DNA of 64,000 nucleotides from Pseudomonadota bacterium (GTDB lineage: Bacteria > Desulfobacterota > Desulfobulbia > Desulfobulbales > Desulfocapsaceae), in contig JAHJKP010000012.1 of assembly GCA_018821985.1 (NCBI GenBank), positions 62,001-126,000 of the forward strand, written 5' to 3'. The position numbers and the translations under genes are program-made. The notes under the pieces were generated by a model. It made no database searches and was not told where the DNA came from. It worked only from the letters and a program-made list of their open reading frames with translations. Shown in pieces: positions 26,611 to 35,557 of the stretch (position 1 is its first letter; every line of letters begins with the position of its first letter).

Positions 26611-28008
26611 ATGGATACCCTTATCATTGGCGGTGGACTCTCGGGCCTGACCGTGGCCCATAAACTGCAACAGCTCTGCCCCGGTCAGCAGACCCTTATC
26701 CTGGAAAAATCCGGCAGGGCAGGCGGGGTCATCTGGAGCCATGCCGAAGATGGTTTTCTGGCCGAAAACGGCCCCCACGGTTTTCTCGACAATTGCCCGG
26801 AGAGTCAACTGCTCTTGCAGGAAACCGGCCTTGACCAGGAATGCGTGAAGGCACCACTCAGTAAATTTGTCCGCTATGTCTGCATGAATGGCGACCTGCG
26901 CTGTATTCCGCAGAGCCCGCCAAAAATCATCATGGCTCCCTTGATCTCACCGCTGGCCAAGCTTCGGGTCTTGGCTGAACTCTTCAAAAAACCACTTACG
27001 GGCGAACCGACGGTGGCTGAATGGGTGGAACACCGTTTTGGCCCGGCCCTGCTGCCCTATGTTGACGCGGTCTTCACCGGCACCTACGCCGGCGACCTCA
27101 ACCGACTGGTTATCGACGGGGTCATGCCGGGAGTGCGCCGCCTGGAGATGACGCATGGTTCGGTGCTTCGTGGCCTGATTGCCAAGATGAAACAGGCAAG
27201 AAAAGATAAAACCAGTAAGAGCGGAGAAAAAAAGGGGCTACCTGCCATGACCAGTTTTCCCGGCGGCATGGGTCGGCTCCCGGAAAGGCTGGCCGAATCG
27301 CTGCAAGCAGGTCGTGACATCCTGCTGAACTGCGGAGTTCTGGCCATCCGCAAGAGCCATTCAGGCTGGGTAGTGGAATCAGAGCAAGGAAGCCATGAGG
27401 CCAGAAATCTGGTACTGGCCCTGCCGATCAATCCGTCTTTAGGCCTGCTCCACACCTTTACGCCACGACTACCCCAGAATTCTGTCCCTGAGGCCCGGAT
27501 TGTAACCATTGCCATGGGCTTTGGCCCCGGATCGACACTACCACCCGGATTTGGCTATCTGGCTCCGGAACAGGAAAAACGCTTCTGCCTGGGGGCACTC
27601 TTTTCATCCAATATGTTTCCCGCCAGAGCACCTCAAGACCATATCCTCCTTGAGGCTCTGGTCGGCGGACGTAGACATCCGGAACGGCTTGACCTTGATG
27701 ATGCCACCCTGATCCGCCATGCTCTGCAAGACCTGCGAGAGCTGCTGCCCCTGCAGGGAGAACCCGTCTACGCCAGAGTTCTGCGCCCCAAAGGCGGAAT
27801 CCCCCAACTGGAGACAGGCTACCCCGCCTTGCTGAGCTGGCGTGACCAGTTGATGCAAGAACATCAAGGGCTGTTCATTCACGGCTTTGGCTGGGAAGGT
27901 ATCGGGCTCAATGACATGATCAAAAGCGCCAGCCGGGTCGCTGAATCCATCAAGAAGAATTCCGGGACCGCCAGAGAAGAGGCCGCAGTCAAAGGAATCT
28001 ATTTTTAG
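26611..28008 (+). CDS. hemG: Protoporphyrinogen oxidase (HemY type)
   Basis: A 465-residue FAD enzyme of haem synthesis that oxidises protoporphyrinogen IX (or coproporphyrinogen) to the porphyrin. The N-terminal dinucleotide-binding motif is IIGGGLSGLTVAHKL; LILEKSGRAGGVIWS binds FAD, and GFGWEGIGLNDMIKSA is the C-terminal FAD motif. DAVFTGTYAGDLNRL is a family block. The oxygen-linked HemY family occurs in many anaerobic Desulfobacterota, where another acceptor must serve. A Lys-rich insert lies near residue 200. It is divergent from htpG and alone. The many cytochromes in this window explain the need for haem. Confidence 0.92.
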   Translation: MDTLIIGGGLSGLTVAHKLQQLCPGQQTLILEKSGRAGGVIWSHAEDGFLAENGPHGFLDNCPESQLLLQETGLDQECVKAPLSKFVRYVCMNGDLRCIPQSPPKIIMAPLISPLAKLRVLAELFKKPLTGEPTVAEWVEHRFGPALLPYVDAVFTGTYAGDLNRLVIDGVMPGVRRLEMTHGSVLRGLIAKMKQARKDKTSKSGEKKGLPAMTSFPGGMGRLPERLAESLQAGRDILLNCGVLAIRKSHSGWVVESEQGSHEARNLVLALPINPSLGLLHTFTPRLPQNSVPEARIVTIAMGFGPGSTLPPGFGYLAPEQEKRFCLGALFSSNMFPARAPQDHILLEALVGGRRHPERLDLDDATLIRHALQDLRELLPLQGEPVYARVLRPKGGIPQLETGYPALLSWRDQLMQEHQGLFIHGFGWEGIGLNDMIKSASRVAESIKKNSGTAREEAAVKGIYF

Positions 28009-28068
28009 GGGCTGGTAAAAATATAACCTTAACAATTTCAGCTAGTCCCTTACGGCCCCTTACGTATA

Positions 28069-28096
28069 GAGCAGGGATATTCCAGTGTCGCTCGCG
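28069..28096. repeat. Dispersed repeat copy B
   Basis: GAGCAGGGATATTCCAGTGT and the following CGCTCGCG; its reverse complement begins CGCGAGCGACACTGGAATAT, matching copy A and, in GCGAGCGACACT..CCCTG, copies C and D. Just left of it, TTACGGCCCCTTACG (28050-28064) is the reverse complement of the CGGCATAAGG-type repeat core. It lies in the 226-base gap between hemG and the large fusion gene, which otherwise holds nothing I recognise. Confidence 0.45.
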
Positions 28097-28234
28097 AAGT
28101 GGACGCCCCGAAGGAAGTGCCTTGGGGTATGGATGAAAAGCGACTGCCGTTAATACTTCCGGAATGTTACAGTTATTTTTTTAACAACGGCTTAGTTCCC
28201 TTAAACTGACAAAACAACTCTCTAACGAACGACC

Positions 28235-31200
28235 ATGACCATAGCAAACCTTGCAAGCCCCTCCCGCACGGGAAACAGTCCCCAAGGGTGGAAAAGAATA
28301 AAACATGAGGGCCGCACCATTTATATCCAGCCGGAGACACCGGACTGGCTGGTGCCAACCGATTATGGTGATCAATTACTACAGGCGCTGGCAGGCACTG
28401 AAAGCCTCGCCGATGCATTCAGAAATCTGCAGGATACCTTTCCCCGCACAGGATCGGAAACTCCAAACAATGAACACCAGCTCCTGCTTGAGCTGGACCG
28501 CCTGCGACAGACACTGAACACCAGCAGACAAAAAGGCTATGCTGGACGCGGCAAGGAACTGACCCTGGATCGCCTGAAGGAGTGCTGGTTTCATCTGACC
28601 GACCGCTGTAACCTCAGCTGCAGCCACTGCCTGTTTGCCTCCTCTCCGGCCAAGAGTCGTACTCTGCCCATGGCCCATCTTGACAGCGCTATCCGTCAGG
28701 CCCTGGAACTTGGCTGCCAACTTTTTTATTTCACCGGCGGCGAGCCCTTTCTCTATCCTGATTTTTTCCCCTGGCTGGCCCTCTTTTTGTCCGAGACCCC
28801 CCTGGCCCATGCTGCTATTCTGACCAACGGCATGCTCCTGGCAAAAAATATTCACCTGCTGCAAGGCCTTGACCGCCTGCATCTGCAGGTCAGTCTCGAT
28901 GGGCTGGAACAGGCCCATGACAGCCTGCGAGGCAAGGGTGCCTATCAGATACTTCTGACCAATCTCACAGCCCTGCATCAGGCGGAAATACCCTTTACCC
29001 TCTCTATTGCCATCAGTCGGGCCAATGTTACAGATCTGGCTGATCTGGTTGACTTGGCGTCCAGCATCGGGGCCGCGAGCATCCATCTTCTCTACCACTT
29101 TATCCGCGGCAATGGCAGCCGGGAACAATTTGTCCCACCGGCAGAGATCTTCTCCCATCTGAAACAGGCCTGGCAACGGGCCGAGCAGTGCGGACTCCCC
29201 ATTGACAATATCGAGACCATCCGTGCTCAGGTCTTCTCCACCCCCGGCACCCGTCATGATCTGTCCAATAGTGGCTGGGAATCCTTGGCAATAGGGCCGG
29301 ACAGTATAATCTATCCCTCACCTGCCTTGGTGGGACTGGCAGAGACCGCCTGCGGCGATCTGGCAGAGGGGCTGGCCACGGTCTGGCGGACCAGCCCGGT
29401 CCTTACGACCCTGCGCAACACCTCCCTGATCGATCCCCCCCACTATCAGGACAATCCCCTGAGGTTCATCATCGGCGGCGGGGATACTGATCATAGTTTT
29501 CTCACTGGCGGTGAGTGGGTCGGCCATGACCCTTATATAGTGCTTTATGACAAGATTGCCCTGCACCTGATCAGCAAGCAGACTGAGGCCTCACAGGGTG
29601 AGAGCCGTGGTGCCATAACCCTGCGCATGGGAGATGTCCGTCATGACTGCCCTGACCCCGAGGCAGCGGGCCGTAACGTGACCCTGACCCACTGCAACTG
29701 TTTGATTTCGCTGGCCTCAGACCATGGGCATGCTCAGGTGCGTGAATTTTATGGCCAGGCAGCCCTCTCCGCCAATGAGGATATTGTCAACCCCCTGGCC
29801 CCGGCGCAAGGCCTGGCCGTCTTTATTCCCGAGGATTCCCGAAAACGCTCTTACGGCTGCGGCAGTCCGGTGACGGACGCGGCCCCGCAACCAGGCGAGA
29901 CCCTGGTGGATCTGGGTTCCGGTTCGGGCGTCGAATGCTTCATGGCAGCCGCTGCCGTCGGTGCCCAGGGACAGGTCTTTGGCATTGATATGACTACGGA
30001 GATGCTCCGCCTGGCCACCGCTTCAAAACAGGAAGTAACAGCCCGTCTTGGCTATGATAATGTGGAGTTCCGCAAGGGATTTCTGGAGCAGATCCCCCTT
30101 GATGCTGATTGTGCCGATATTGTTATCTCCAACTGTGTCATCAACCTCAGCCCCGATAAACGCCAGACCTACCGGGAAATCTTCCGGGTTCTGAAACCGG
30201 GCGGCAGGATGGTGATCTCTGATATCATTACCGATACCCCCATTCCTCCGAGCATCAAGAACAACGTGCTCTATCGCGGAGAATGTCTGGGAGGGGCCAT
30301 GCAACAGGAAGAGCTGATGGCTATGCTTACGGCAGCCGGATTCGTGGCTATACGTCTAGTGAAACGTTTCCCGTATCGTCAGGTGGAGGGAATGGATTTT
30401 TTTTCTCTCACCTACCAGGCACAACGGCCAGAACAGGAAGAAAGACAGGGGGCCGAAGGCGTTGGTAACTCTTCGGCCATCCCTGGCACCCGCGACACTA
30501 GGCCATCCCTGACCGTCGTCTACCGGGGGCCGTACGGGGCCGTTTTTACTGAGAATGGTATCCTGTTGGTCAAAGGCAGGCGCACCGTAATCCCTGATGC
30601 CGACGTTGCCCTCCTTGATGATTCGGTTTTCCTGCTCAATGAAGAAGGGGCTGTCACCAATCTAGCCATGACCAATTCCTGCTGTGCCCCACCTTCCAGC
30701 CCCGCTTCCGCAGCCTCCTGCTGCACGCCCACGAAAGATGCCGCAGCACATACAACCCGACAGAACTCCGGCTGTATGTGCTGCGGCGAAGAACTACACT
30801 ATTTTACTGAACCCCGGGAAATGGCATGTCATTATTGCGGTAAGACACGATTTGCCGATGGTTGCTGCGCGAAAGAGCATTTTGTCTGCAACCGCTGTCA
30901 CCAGGAAAACGGACTGGAGGTCATCAAGTCCATCTGTACCACCACCAATGAACAGGATATGATCGGACTGCTCAAGCTCATCCGCAGCCACCCGTCGATC
31001 CCTATGCACGGCCCGGAACATCATGCCATGATCCCCGGAATTCTGCTCGCCTGTTACCGTAATTGCGGCGGTGCGATCAGTTCCAAAGAGATTTTGACTG
31101 CTATCAACCGTGGCGCCGATGTACCGGGCGGAGTCTGTGGCTTCTGGGGTGCATGCGGTGCGGCCATTGGTATTGGCATTGGTGTGGCCACAATTTTTTC

Positions 31201-31501
31201 GGCAACACCTCTAACGCCTGGACCGCGTCAACTGGCCCAGGAATTCTCCGGCCGGATCCTTCTGGCCCTTGCCGCGCGCAAGGGCGGCCGCTGCTGTCAG
31301 CGTGAGACCTATATCGCCCTCAGCGAGACAGCCAGACTCTCAACTGAAATGCTTTCCATATCCTTGCGGGCCGAAGCAGAGCTCCACTGTGATCAGTATC
31401 TGCACAACAAGGAGTGTATCCGCAAACAGTGCCCGCTCTGGGAGCAAAGGGCACACATCACTGAAAAGACAGCCATCCCCATGGCGACCTCATTTTCCTG
31501 A
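28235..31501 (+). CDS. PqqD-like / radical SAM / ArsM-like methyltransferase / DUF5714 fusion
   Basis: A 1088-residue multidomain protein. Residues about 18-95 resemble a PqqD-like peptide-recognition domain (DWLVPTDYGDQLLQALAG). Radical SAM follows, with CNLSCSHC giving cluster Cys 125, 129, 132 and FTGGEPFLYPD, and ends near 400. A Gly-rich bridging block (GGGDTDHSFLTGG) leads to an ArsM-like methyltransferase (about 505-725): YGCGSP, LVDLGSGSGVECF near 560, GIDMTTEML, ISNCVINLSPDK and GECLGGAM keep two of the Cys that ArsM uses to bind arsenite. Residues about 843-1075 are a Cys-rich DUF5714-type domain (CMCCGEELHYF, CHYCGKTRFADGCC, CGFWGACGAAIGIG). It probably methylates a metalloid, thiol or peptide substrate after radical chemistry; the product is unknown. 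A dispersed repeat lies in the 730-780 linker. Confidence 0.8.
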   Translation: MTIANLASPSRTGNSPQGWKRIKHEGRTIYIQPETPDWLVPTDYGDQLLQALAGTESLADAFRNLQDTFPRTGSETPNNEHQLLLELDRLRQTLNTSRQKGYAGRGKELTLDRLKECWFHLTDRCNLSCSHCLFASSPAKSRTLPMAHLDSAIRQALELGCQLFYFTGGEPFLYPDFFPWLALFLSETPLAHAAILTNGMLLAKNIHLLQGLDRLHLQVSLDGLEQAHDSLRGKGAYQILLTNLTALHQAEIPFTLSIAISRANVTDLADLVDLASSIGAASIHLLYHFIRGNGSREQFVPPAEIFSHLKQAWQRAEQCGLPIDNIETIRAQVFSTPGTRHDLSNSGWESLAIGPDSIIYPSPALVGLAETACGDLAEGLATVWRTSPVLTTLRNTSLIDPPHYQDNPLRFIIGGGDTDHSFLTGGEWVGHDPYIVLYDKIALHLISKQTEASQGESRGAITLRMGDVRHDCPDPEAAGRNVTLTHCNCLISLASDHGHAQVREFYGQAALSANEDIVNPLAPAQGLAVFIPEDSRKRSYGCGSPVTDAAPQPGETLVDLGSGSGVECFMAAAAVGAQGQVFGIDMTTEMLRLATASKQEVTARLGYDNVEFRKGFLEQIPLDADCADIVISNCVINLSPDKRQTYREIFRVLKPGGRMVISDIITDTPIPPSIKNNVLYRGECLGGAMQQEELMAMLTAAGFVAIRLVKRFPYRQVEGMDFFSLTYQAQRPEQEERQGAEGVGNSSAIPGTRDTRPSLTVVYRGPYGAVFTENGILLVKGRRTVIPDADVALLDDSVFLLNEEGAVTNLAMTNSCCAPPSSPASAASCCTPTKDAAAHTTRQNSGCMCCGEELHYFTEPREMACHYCGKTRFADGCCAKEHFVCNRCHQENGLEVIKSICTTTNEQDMIGLLKLIRSHPSIPMHGPEHHAMIPGILLACYRNCGGAISSKEILTAINRGADVPGGVCGFWGACGAAIGIGIGVATIFSATPLTPGPRQLAQEFSGRILLALAARKGGRCCQRETYIALSETARLSTEMLSISLRAEAELHCDQYLHNKECIRKQCPLWEQRAHITEKTAIPMATSFS
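30490..30511. repeat. Dispersed repeat copy D inside a coding linker
   Basis: GCGACACTAGGCCATCCCTG (30492-30511) is identical over 20 bases to 41020-41039 in a non-coding repeat region. Here it encodes part of the linker between the methyltransferase and DUF5714 domains. A partial copy, GGCCATCCCTGGC, lies just upstream (about 30475-30487). Confidence 0.6.
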
Positions 31502-31516
31502 AAGGAGTTTCAATCC

Positions 31517-32065
31517 ATGGCACAGTCACTGCGGGACCAATTCTTAAAAATGGGGTTGGTCGACAAGAAACAGGCCACTCAGGCCAAAAAGACCACCTAT
31601 AAAAAAACCAAAGAACAGGACAAAGGTCGCATTCAGGCCCCGGACGAAAACAAGATCCGAGCTCAGCAGGCCCTGGCAGAGAAAAAGAAACAGACACAAA
31701 GCGCCAACCAGAAACAAAAGGAAGCAGCCAAAAAAGCTGAAAAGATCGCCCAGATCAGACAGCTCATCACCACCAATCGTCTGCCCCTGAAAGATGCCAT
31801 CATTGCCTACCGCTTCACAGACAGCAACAGGATAGCAAGGATCTTTGTGCCGACAAAGGAGATGGTGGACGAATTGAGCCAGGGGAAACTGGCCATCGTC
31901 AGAGAAAAAAACAGTTATGCCGTAGTGCCGTCAACAATTGCCGAAAAGATCCGGGAATGGCAGCCGGAGCTCATTGTCCTCTCCAATGCTGCGCCACAAA
32001 AGTCAGAGGAGGATCCCGACGATCCCTATGCAGCCTACAAAATTCCGGATGACTTAATCTGGTAA
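31517..32065 (+). CDS. DUF2058 (YaiL-like) protein
   Basis: A 182-residue soluble protein. MAQSLRDQFLKMGLVDKKQA and the long Lys/Gln-rich helix (about 20-90) are typical of DUF2058, once called nucleoprotein/polynucleotide-associated enzyme. The C-terminal half (IAYRFTDSNRIARIFVPTKE, NSYAVVPSTIAEKI) is the compact domain. Its biochemical role is not known; the basic coiled region suggests nucleic-acid binding. AAAGGAG precedes the ATG, and the gene follows the fusion gene by only 15 bases, so the two are probably cotranscribed. Confidence 0.88.
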   Translation: MAQSLRDQFLKMGLVDKKQATQAKKTTYKKTKEQDKGRIQAPDENKIRAQQALAEKKKQTQSANQKQKEAAKKAEKIAQIRQLITTNRLPLKDAIIAYRFTDSNRIARIFVPTKEMVDELSQGKLAIVREKNSYAVVPSTIAEKIREWQPELIVLSNAAPQKSEEDPDDPYAAYKIPDDLIW

Positions 32066-32183
32066 TCCGGCGTTCTGAAACCAAGAAAGTGATCGACAAA
32101 ACTGGAAAAAATTGTTCAACTATCGAAGCATAAAGACAGTGAGCGTCAAATAACCTTAAAAGCAAACAAACGGGAGAGGAAAG

Positions 32184-32309
32184 ATGAGTGGACACGAGCA
32201 TCATGAGGTAATTGTGCATGAAGAGGATCATTCAATCAATATAAAGGTTGGTGTTTTTTTTGTTTTTGTCCTCATATCACTCTTTGTTATTGCCATGATC
32301 AGTTCATGA
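32184..32309 (+). CDS. 41-residue His-rich single-span membrane peptide
   Basis: ATG at 32184 after GAGAGGAAAG opens a 41-codon gene ending in TGA. The peptide starts MSGHEHHEVIVHEEDHSI with five His and several Glu in the first 17 residues, and ends in one membrane helix (VGVFFVFVLISLFVIAMI). A strong terminator follows 35 bases later, so it looks like a real small gene. The His/Glu tail facing one side of the membrane suggests metal binding or packing against a larger membrane complex; this is inference. I know of no named family. Confidence 0.6.
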   Translation: MSGHEHHEVIVHEEDHSINIKVGVFFVFVLISLFVIAMISS

Positions 32310-32343
32310 GAAGAATGCAAGGTGGTTTGGTAGTGATCAAAGA

Positions 32344-32383
32344 AACCGTTCGGGCAAGGATAGACTTCCCGGACGGTTTTTTT
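32344..32383 (+). terminator. Intrinsic terminator after the small membrane peptide
   Basis: AACCGTTCGGG (32344-32354) pairs with CCCGGACGGTT (32368-32378), ten of eleven positions, and runs into seven T. It ends only 18 bases before rnhA, so rnhA needs its own promoter or read-through. Confidence 0.85.
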
Positions 32384-32400
32384 GTTACCAGGAAGTTTTC

Positions 32401-33099
32401 ATGACCAAAAAGAAGGTTTATGCCGTTGCCGCCGGACTCAAACCCGGAATTTACGACAACTGGCCAGAGGCAGAGAAACAGGTAAAAGGCTATGCCGGGG
32501 CCAAATTTAAAGGCTTTACCGACAGGGATGAGGCCGAGGCCTGGCTCAAGAATCGCCAATACAATTTTGCTCCAGTAAAAAAAGAGGGCAGGGAAAAGAC
32601 GGGGCCTATGGCCGTACGTCCACCCCGCGACGGGGAGATCAACATCTATACCGACGGGGGCTGCAGCAACAACCCCGGTCCTGGCGGCTATGGCGCCATT
32701 ATCGTCTCTGACGGCCAAGAACAGGAGATTTCAGGCGGCTTCCGGCTGACCACCAATAACCGGATGGAACTCATGGCCTGTATTGTCGCCTTGCGCTCAC
32801 TGGAAGACAGGGATCGCCCGATAACCGTCTGGTCCGACTCCAGTTATGTGGTAAATGGAATAAGTAAAGGCTGGGCCAGAGGGTGGCGTAGGAGGGGCTG
32901 GATAAAATCCGACAAACAACCGGCAGTCAACCCCGACCTCTGGGCTGAGCTGCTGGAGCTGGTGGAAGAGTTGGATGTCACCTTTCAATGGGTCAGAGGG
33001 CATGCAGGCCACCCCCTCAATGAACGTTGCGATCAATTGGCGGTGGCGGCTTTAAAAGAAAAAAACCTGCCGGTGGATAAAGGATACCCAGGACAATGA
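32401..33099 (+). CDS. rnhA: Ribonuclease HI with N-terminal viroplasmin domain
   Basis: A 232-residue enzyme that cleaves RNA in RNA-DNA hybrids. Residues 4-55 form the caulimovirus viroplasmin-like hybrid-binding domain (VYAVAAGLKPGIYDNWPEAE), usual in eukaryotic RNase H1 and some bacterial ones. The catalytic domain (about 75-225) has IYTDGGCSNNPGPGGYGA with the first Asp, NRMELMA with Glu, WSDSSYVVNG with Asp, and GHAGHPLNERCDQLA with His and the last Asp. All four acidic residues are present. It overlaps srkA by four bases (ATGA). Confidence 0.95.
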   Translation: MTKKKVYAVAAGLKPGIYDNWPEAEKQVKGYAGAKFKGFTDRDEAEAWLKNRQYNFAPVKKEGREKTGPMAVRPPRDGEINIYTDGGCSNNPGPGGYGAIIVSDGQEQEISGGFRLTTNNRMELMACIVALRSLEDRDRPITVWSDSSYVVNGISKGWARGWRRRGWIKSDKQPAVNPDLWAELLELVEELDVTFQWVRGHAGHPLNERCDQLAVAALKEKNLPVDKGYPGQ

Positions 33100-34106
33100 A
33101 AGATCTTGCAGCAAATCCCGGGAAACATGCCTTTCACGGACTGACCCCGGATACGATCATCACCCTGGCGGAAAAGGCTCTCGGTGTGCGCTGTACCAAT
33201 CTCTGCCGCCCCTTGAACAGCTACATCAACCGGGTTTACGAGCTTGAATATGAGGACAGAACAGGTCTGGTGATCAAGTTTTACCGGCCAGGACGGTGGG
33301 CGAAGAACGCCTTGCTCGATGAACACACCTTCCTTCTGGAACTCCAGGCCATGGAAATCCCGGTTATCGCCCCCCTGAAGATGGCAGATGGCGGAACCCT
33401 GGGCCAATTCGGCAAGATCCTGTTTGCCTGCTTTCCCAAGTGCGGCGGCCGCAGTTATGACGAGTACTCTGAGGATCAATGGCTGGAGCTTGGCCGCCTC
33501 ATCGGCCGCGTCCATGCGGTCGGGGCCACCCATCTGCCCCAGGACCGGATCACCATGGCCCCCGGCAGTTCCACCCAGGCCCAGGTTGACACCCTGCTCG
33601 CCTCCAATCTGATTCCTGCTGAAATGCGCCAGAAATTTGCAGAGCTGACCAGCTCCCTGATCAAGGAAATCAGTCCCCTCTTTGAGAGCACCCGGATGAT
33701 CCGCATCCATGGCGATTGCCATTTCTCGAACCTCATCTATCGGCCTGATCAATCCTTTTACATCATCGACTTTGACGATATGGCCGTGGGGCCGCCCGTT
33801 CAGGATTTCTGGATGCTGCTTCCCGGACTCGTGGAGGATTCCTGGCGAGAGATCAACCTCTTTCTTGAGGGCTATGAGACCTTTATGGATTTTGACCAAC
33901 GCAGTCTGGCCCTGATCGAGCCCCTGCGAGCCATGCGCTATATCCATTATATTGCCTGGTGCGCCCATCAGTTCAGCGAGGACGGGGAATCGCGGGTGGC
34001 CCCCAATTTCGGTACCCGGGAATACTGGCAGCAAGAGATGGGAGACCTGGACGATCAACTGGAACGCATCCGTAATACGCCCCAGCAGACCGGGAATATG
34101 ATCTAA
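33096..34106 (+). CDS. srkA: Stress response kinase A (SrkA/YihE family)
   Basis: A 336-residue protein kinase-like enzyme of the APH fold. LCRPLNSYINRVYELEYED is the nucleotide-binding beta sheet, IKFYRPGRWAKNALLDEH holds the ATP Lys, RIHGDCHFSNLIYRP is the catalytic loop (Asp in HGDCHFSN), and YIIDFDDMAVGPPVQDFWML has the metal Asp. SrkA in E. coli is a Ser/Thr kinase that counters stress-induced cell death. Coupled to rnhA by an ATGA overlap. The following 168 bases to the convergent nap operon show no feature I can name. Confidence 0.92.
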   Translation: MKDLAANPGKHAFHGLTPDTIITLAEKALGVRCTNLCRPLNSYINRVYELEYEDRTGLVIKFYRPGRWAKNALLDEHTFLLELQAMEIPVIAPLKMADGGTLGQFGKILFACFPKCGGRSYDEYSEDQWLELGRLIGRVHAVGATHLPQDRITMAPGSSTQAQVDTLLASNLIPAEMRQKFAELTSSLIKEISPLFESTRMIRIHGDCHFSNLIYRPDQSFYIIDFDDMAVGPPVQDFWMLLPGLVEDSWREINLFLEGYETFMDFDQRSLALIEPLRAMRYIHYIAWCAHQFSEDGESRVAPNFGTREYWQQEMGDLDDQLERIRNTPQQTGNMI

Positions 34107-34274
34107 AACCGTTGTTTCTAGAGCTGTTCTCCTTACTTTTGCAAGCTCAGTGTCAGATAGACACTAAAATCATTCACTCCAGAAGTCCATTCTTCATATA
34201 GCTCATATACATTGCGCTGATAATGGCCATTTCCAACTTCCTGCATATTATCGTCGGACCTTCAGCCTTTCACC

Positions 34275-35498
34275 TCACGTCTTCGCTTCCTTAAATTTAA
34301 TAAGAATAGTGAGAGCCGGTTTTATGAGCAAGGTCACCACCAACACTCCTGTTGCCAGTACCCCCAGGGTAATAAGGATTTCATTGGCGGTCGGAGTATA
34401 ATCAACAACCTCACCCATGGGCGAAGGGATAAAACCAGGAATAATAAGACCAAAACCTTTTTCAATCCAGATCCCGGTGAACAGACTTATTGCTGCTACC
34501 ATAAGGTAACGGGGGTTACATTTTGTCGGATCAAAGGCAAAAAGAAGCGTTCCCAGGATGTTGAGACTGATGGCAGTCCATATCCAGGGCACGAGGGAAT
34601 TATGTCCTTCAAGCCCGAAGAAAAGGTATTGGGCAGAAAGACTGTGGTGCGTGAAGGTATAGAATTCCTTAAAAATCTCAGAAAACAGCATCAGCAGATT
34701 AATGACTGCAGAAACAACGATGATTCTTTTGATTTTAAAGAAAATCTGGATATCAACCGGGTATTTGCTCCACTGTTTAATGGCAATGAGCACCATCATA
34801 ATGACCGCCGGTCCTGCAGCAAAGGCTGAGGCCAGAAAACGGGGACCAAGGAGCGGGTTGTTCCAGAATGGTCTGGCCGGCAGCCCCTGGTACAGGAACG
34901 CAGTGGTCATATGGATGGAAACAGCCCAGAGAATGGAGAGGAAGACAAAGGGCTTATACTTCCACCCCACAGGTTCCCTATCGTGGTAGTTGCAGTAAAG
35001 AATATAAAGCGGTACCAGACTGTTTAAGGCCAGATAGCCATTCAACACAAGCACATCCCAGGTGAGAATGGAGGAAGGCCAGTTAAACAGGCCGATTCCC
35101 GGCATCATATGCCATACCTTCAATGGCCCGCCCATATCCATGGTGATAAACATCAGACACATGATCAGGGCACCCACAGCCACGCATTCACCGATGATAA
35201 CGACTTCATGCAAGTCCTTATCTTTTAAGATATAGGCGGGGACGATCAGCATGACTGCGGCGGCGGCCACACCGACAAAAAAAGTAAAGTTGGATATATA
35301 CAATCCCCAGCTGACGATATCCGACATGCCGGTGATAATCAGGCCTTCCTGAAACTGCTTTACATAGGAAAAGAGTCCAGCGCCCATAACAACAAGCAAG
35401 GCAACAAGGTAGACCTTATATCCTTTTCCCCCAGACAGTGACCAGCACACGCAGTCCGAGATAAAAGCAGAGATTCCTTTTTTAGGGTTCGTAATCAT
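34275..35498 (-). CDS. NrfD/PsrC-type quinone-interacting membrane subunit of the nap operon
   Basis: A 407-residue polytopic protein with eight to ten membrane helices and family segments such as GLYISNFTFFVGVAAAAVML, FNWPSSILTWDVLVLNGYLA and ARPFWNNPLLGPRFLASAFA. PsrC/NrfD subunits exchange electrons between menaquinol and a partner FeS subunit. The ATG giving MITNPKKGIS was chosen because AAGGAAG sits five to eight bases upstream; a TTG start overlapping the previous stop is possible. It is the last gene of napD-A-B-cyt-FeS-nrfD and would replace NapC/NapH as the quinol dehydrogenase feeding NapA. Confidence 0.88.
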   Translation of the reverse strand: MITNPKKGISAFISDCVCWSLSGGKGYKVYLVALLVVMGAGLFSYVKQFQEGLIITGMSDIVSWGLYISNFTFFVGVAAAAVMLIVPAYILKDKDLHEVVIIGECVAVGALIMCLMFITMDMGGPLKVWHMMPGIGLFNWPSSILTWDVLVLNGYLALNSLVPLYILYCNYHDREPVGWKYKPFVFLSILWAVSIHMTTAFLYQGLPARPFWNNPLLGPRFLASAFAAGPAVIMMVLIAIKQWSKYPVDIQIFFKIKRIIVVSAVINLLMLFSEIFKEFYTFTHHSLSAQYLFFGLEGHNSLVPWIWTAISLNILGTLLFAFDPTKCNPRYLMVAAISLFTGIWIEKGFGLIIPGFIPSPMGEVVDYTPTANEILITLGVLATGVLVVTLLIKPALTILIKFKEAKT

Positions 35499-35557
35499 TA
35501 TTTCTTCCTTAGGGTTGCTCAATACAGAATAGAGTAGTCTCTTTTCTCCCGGTGCCA

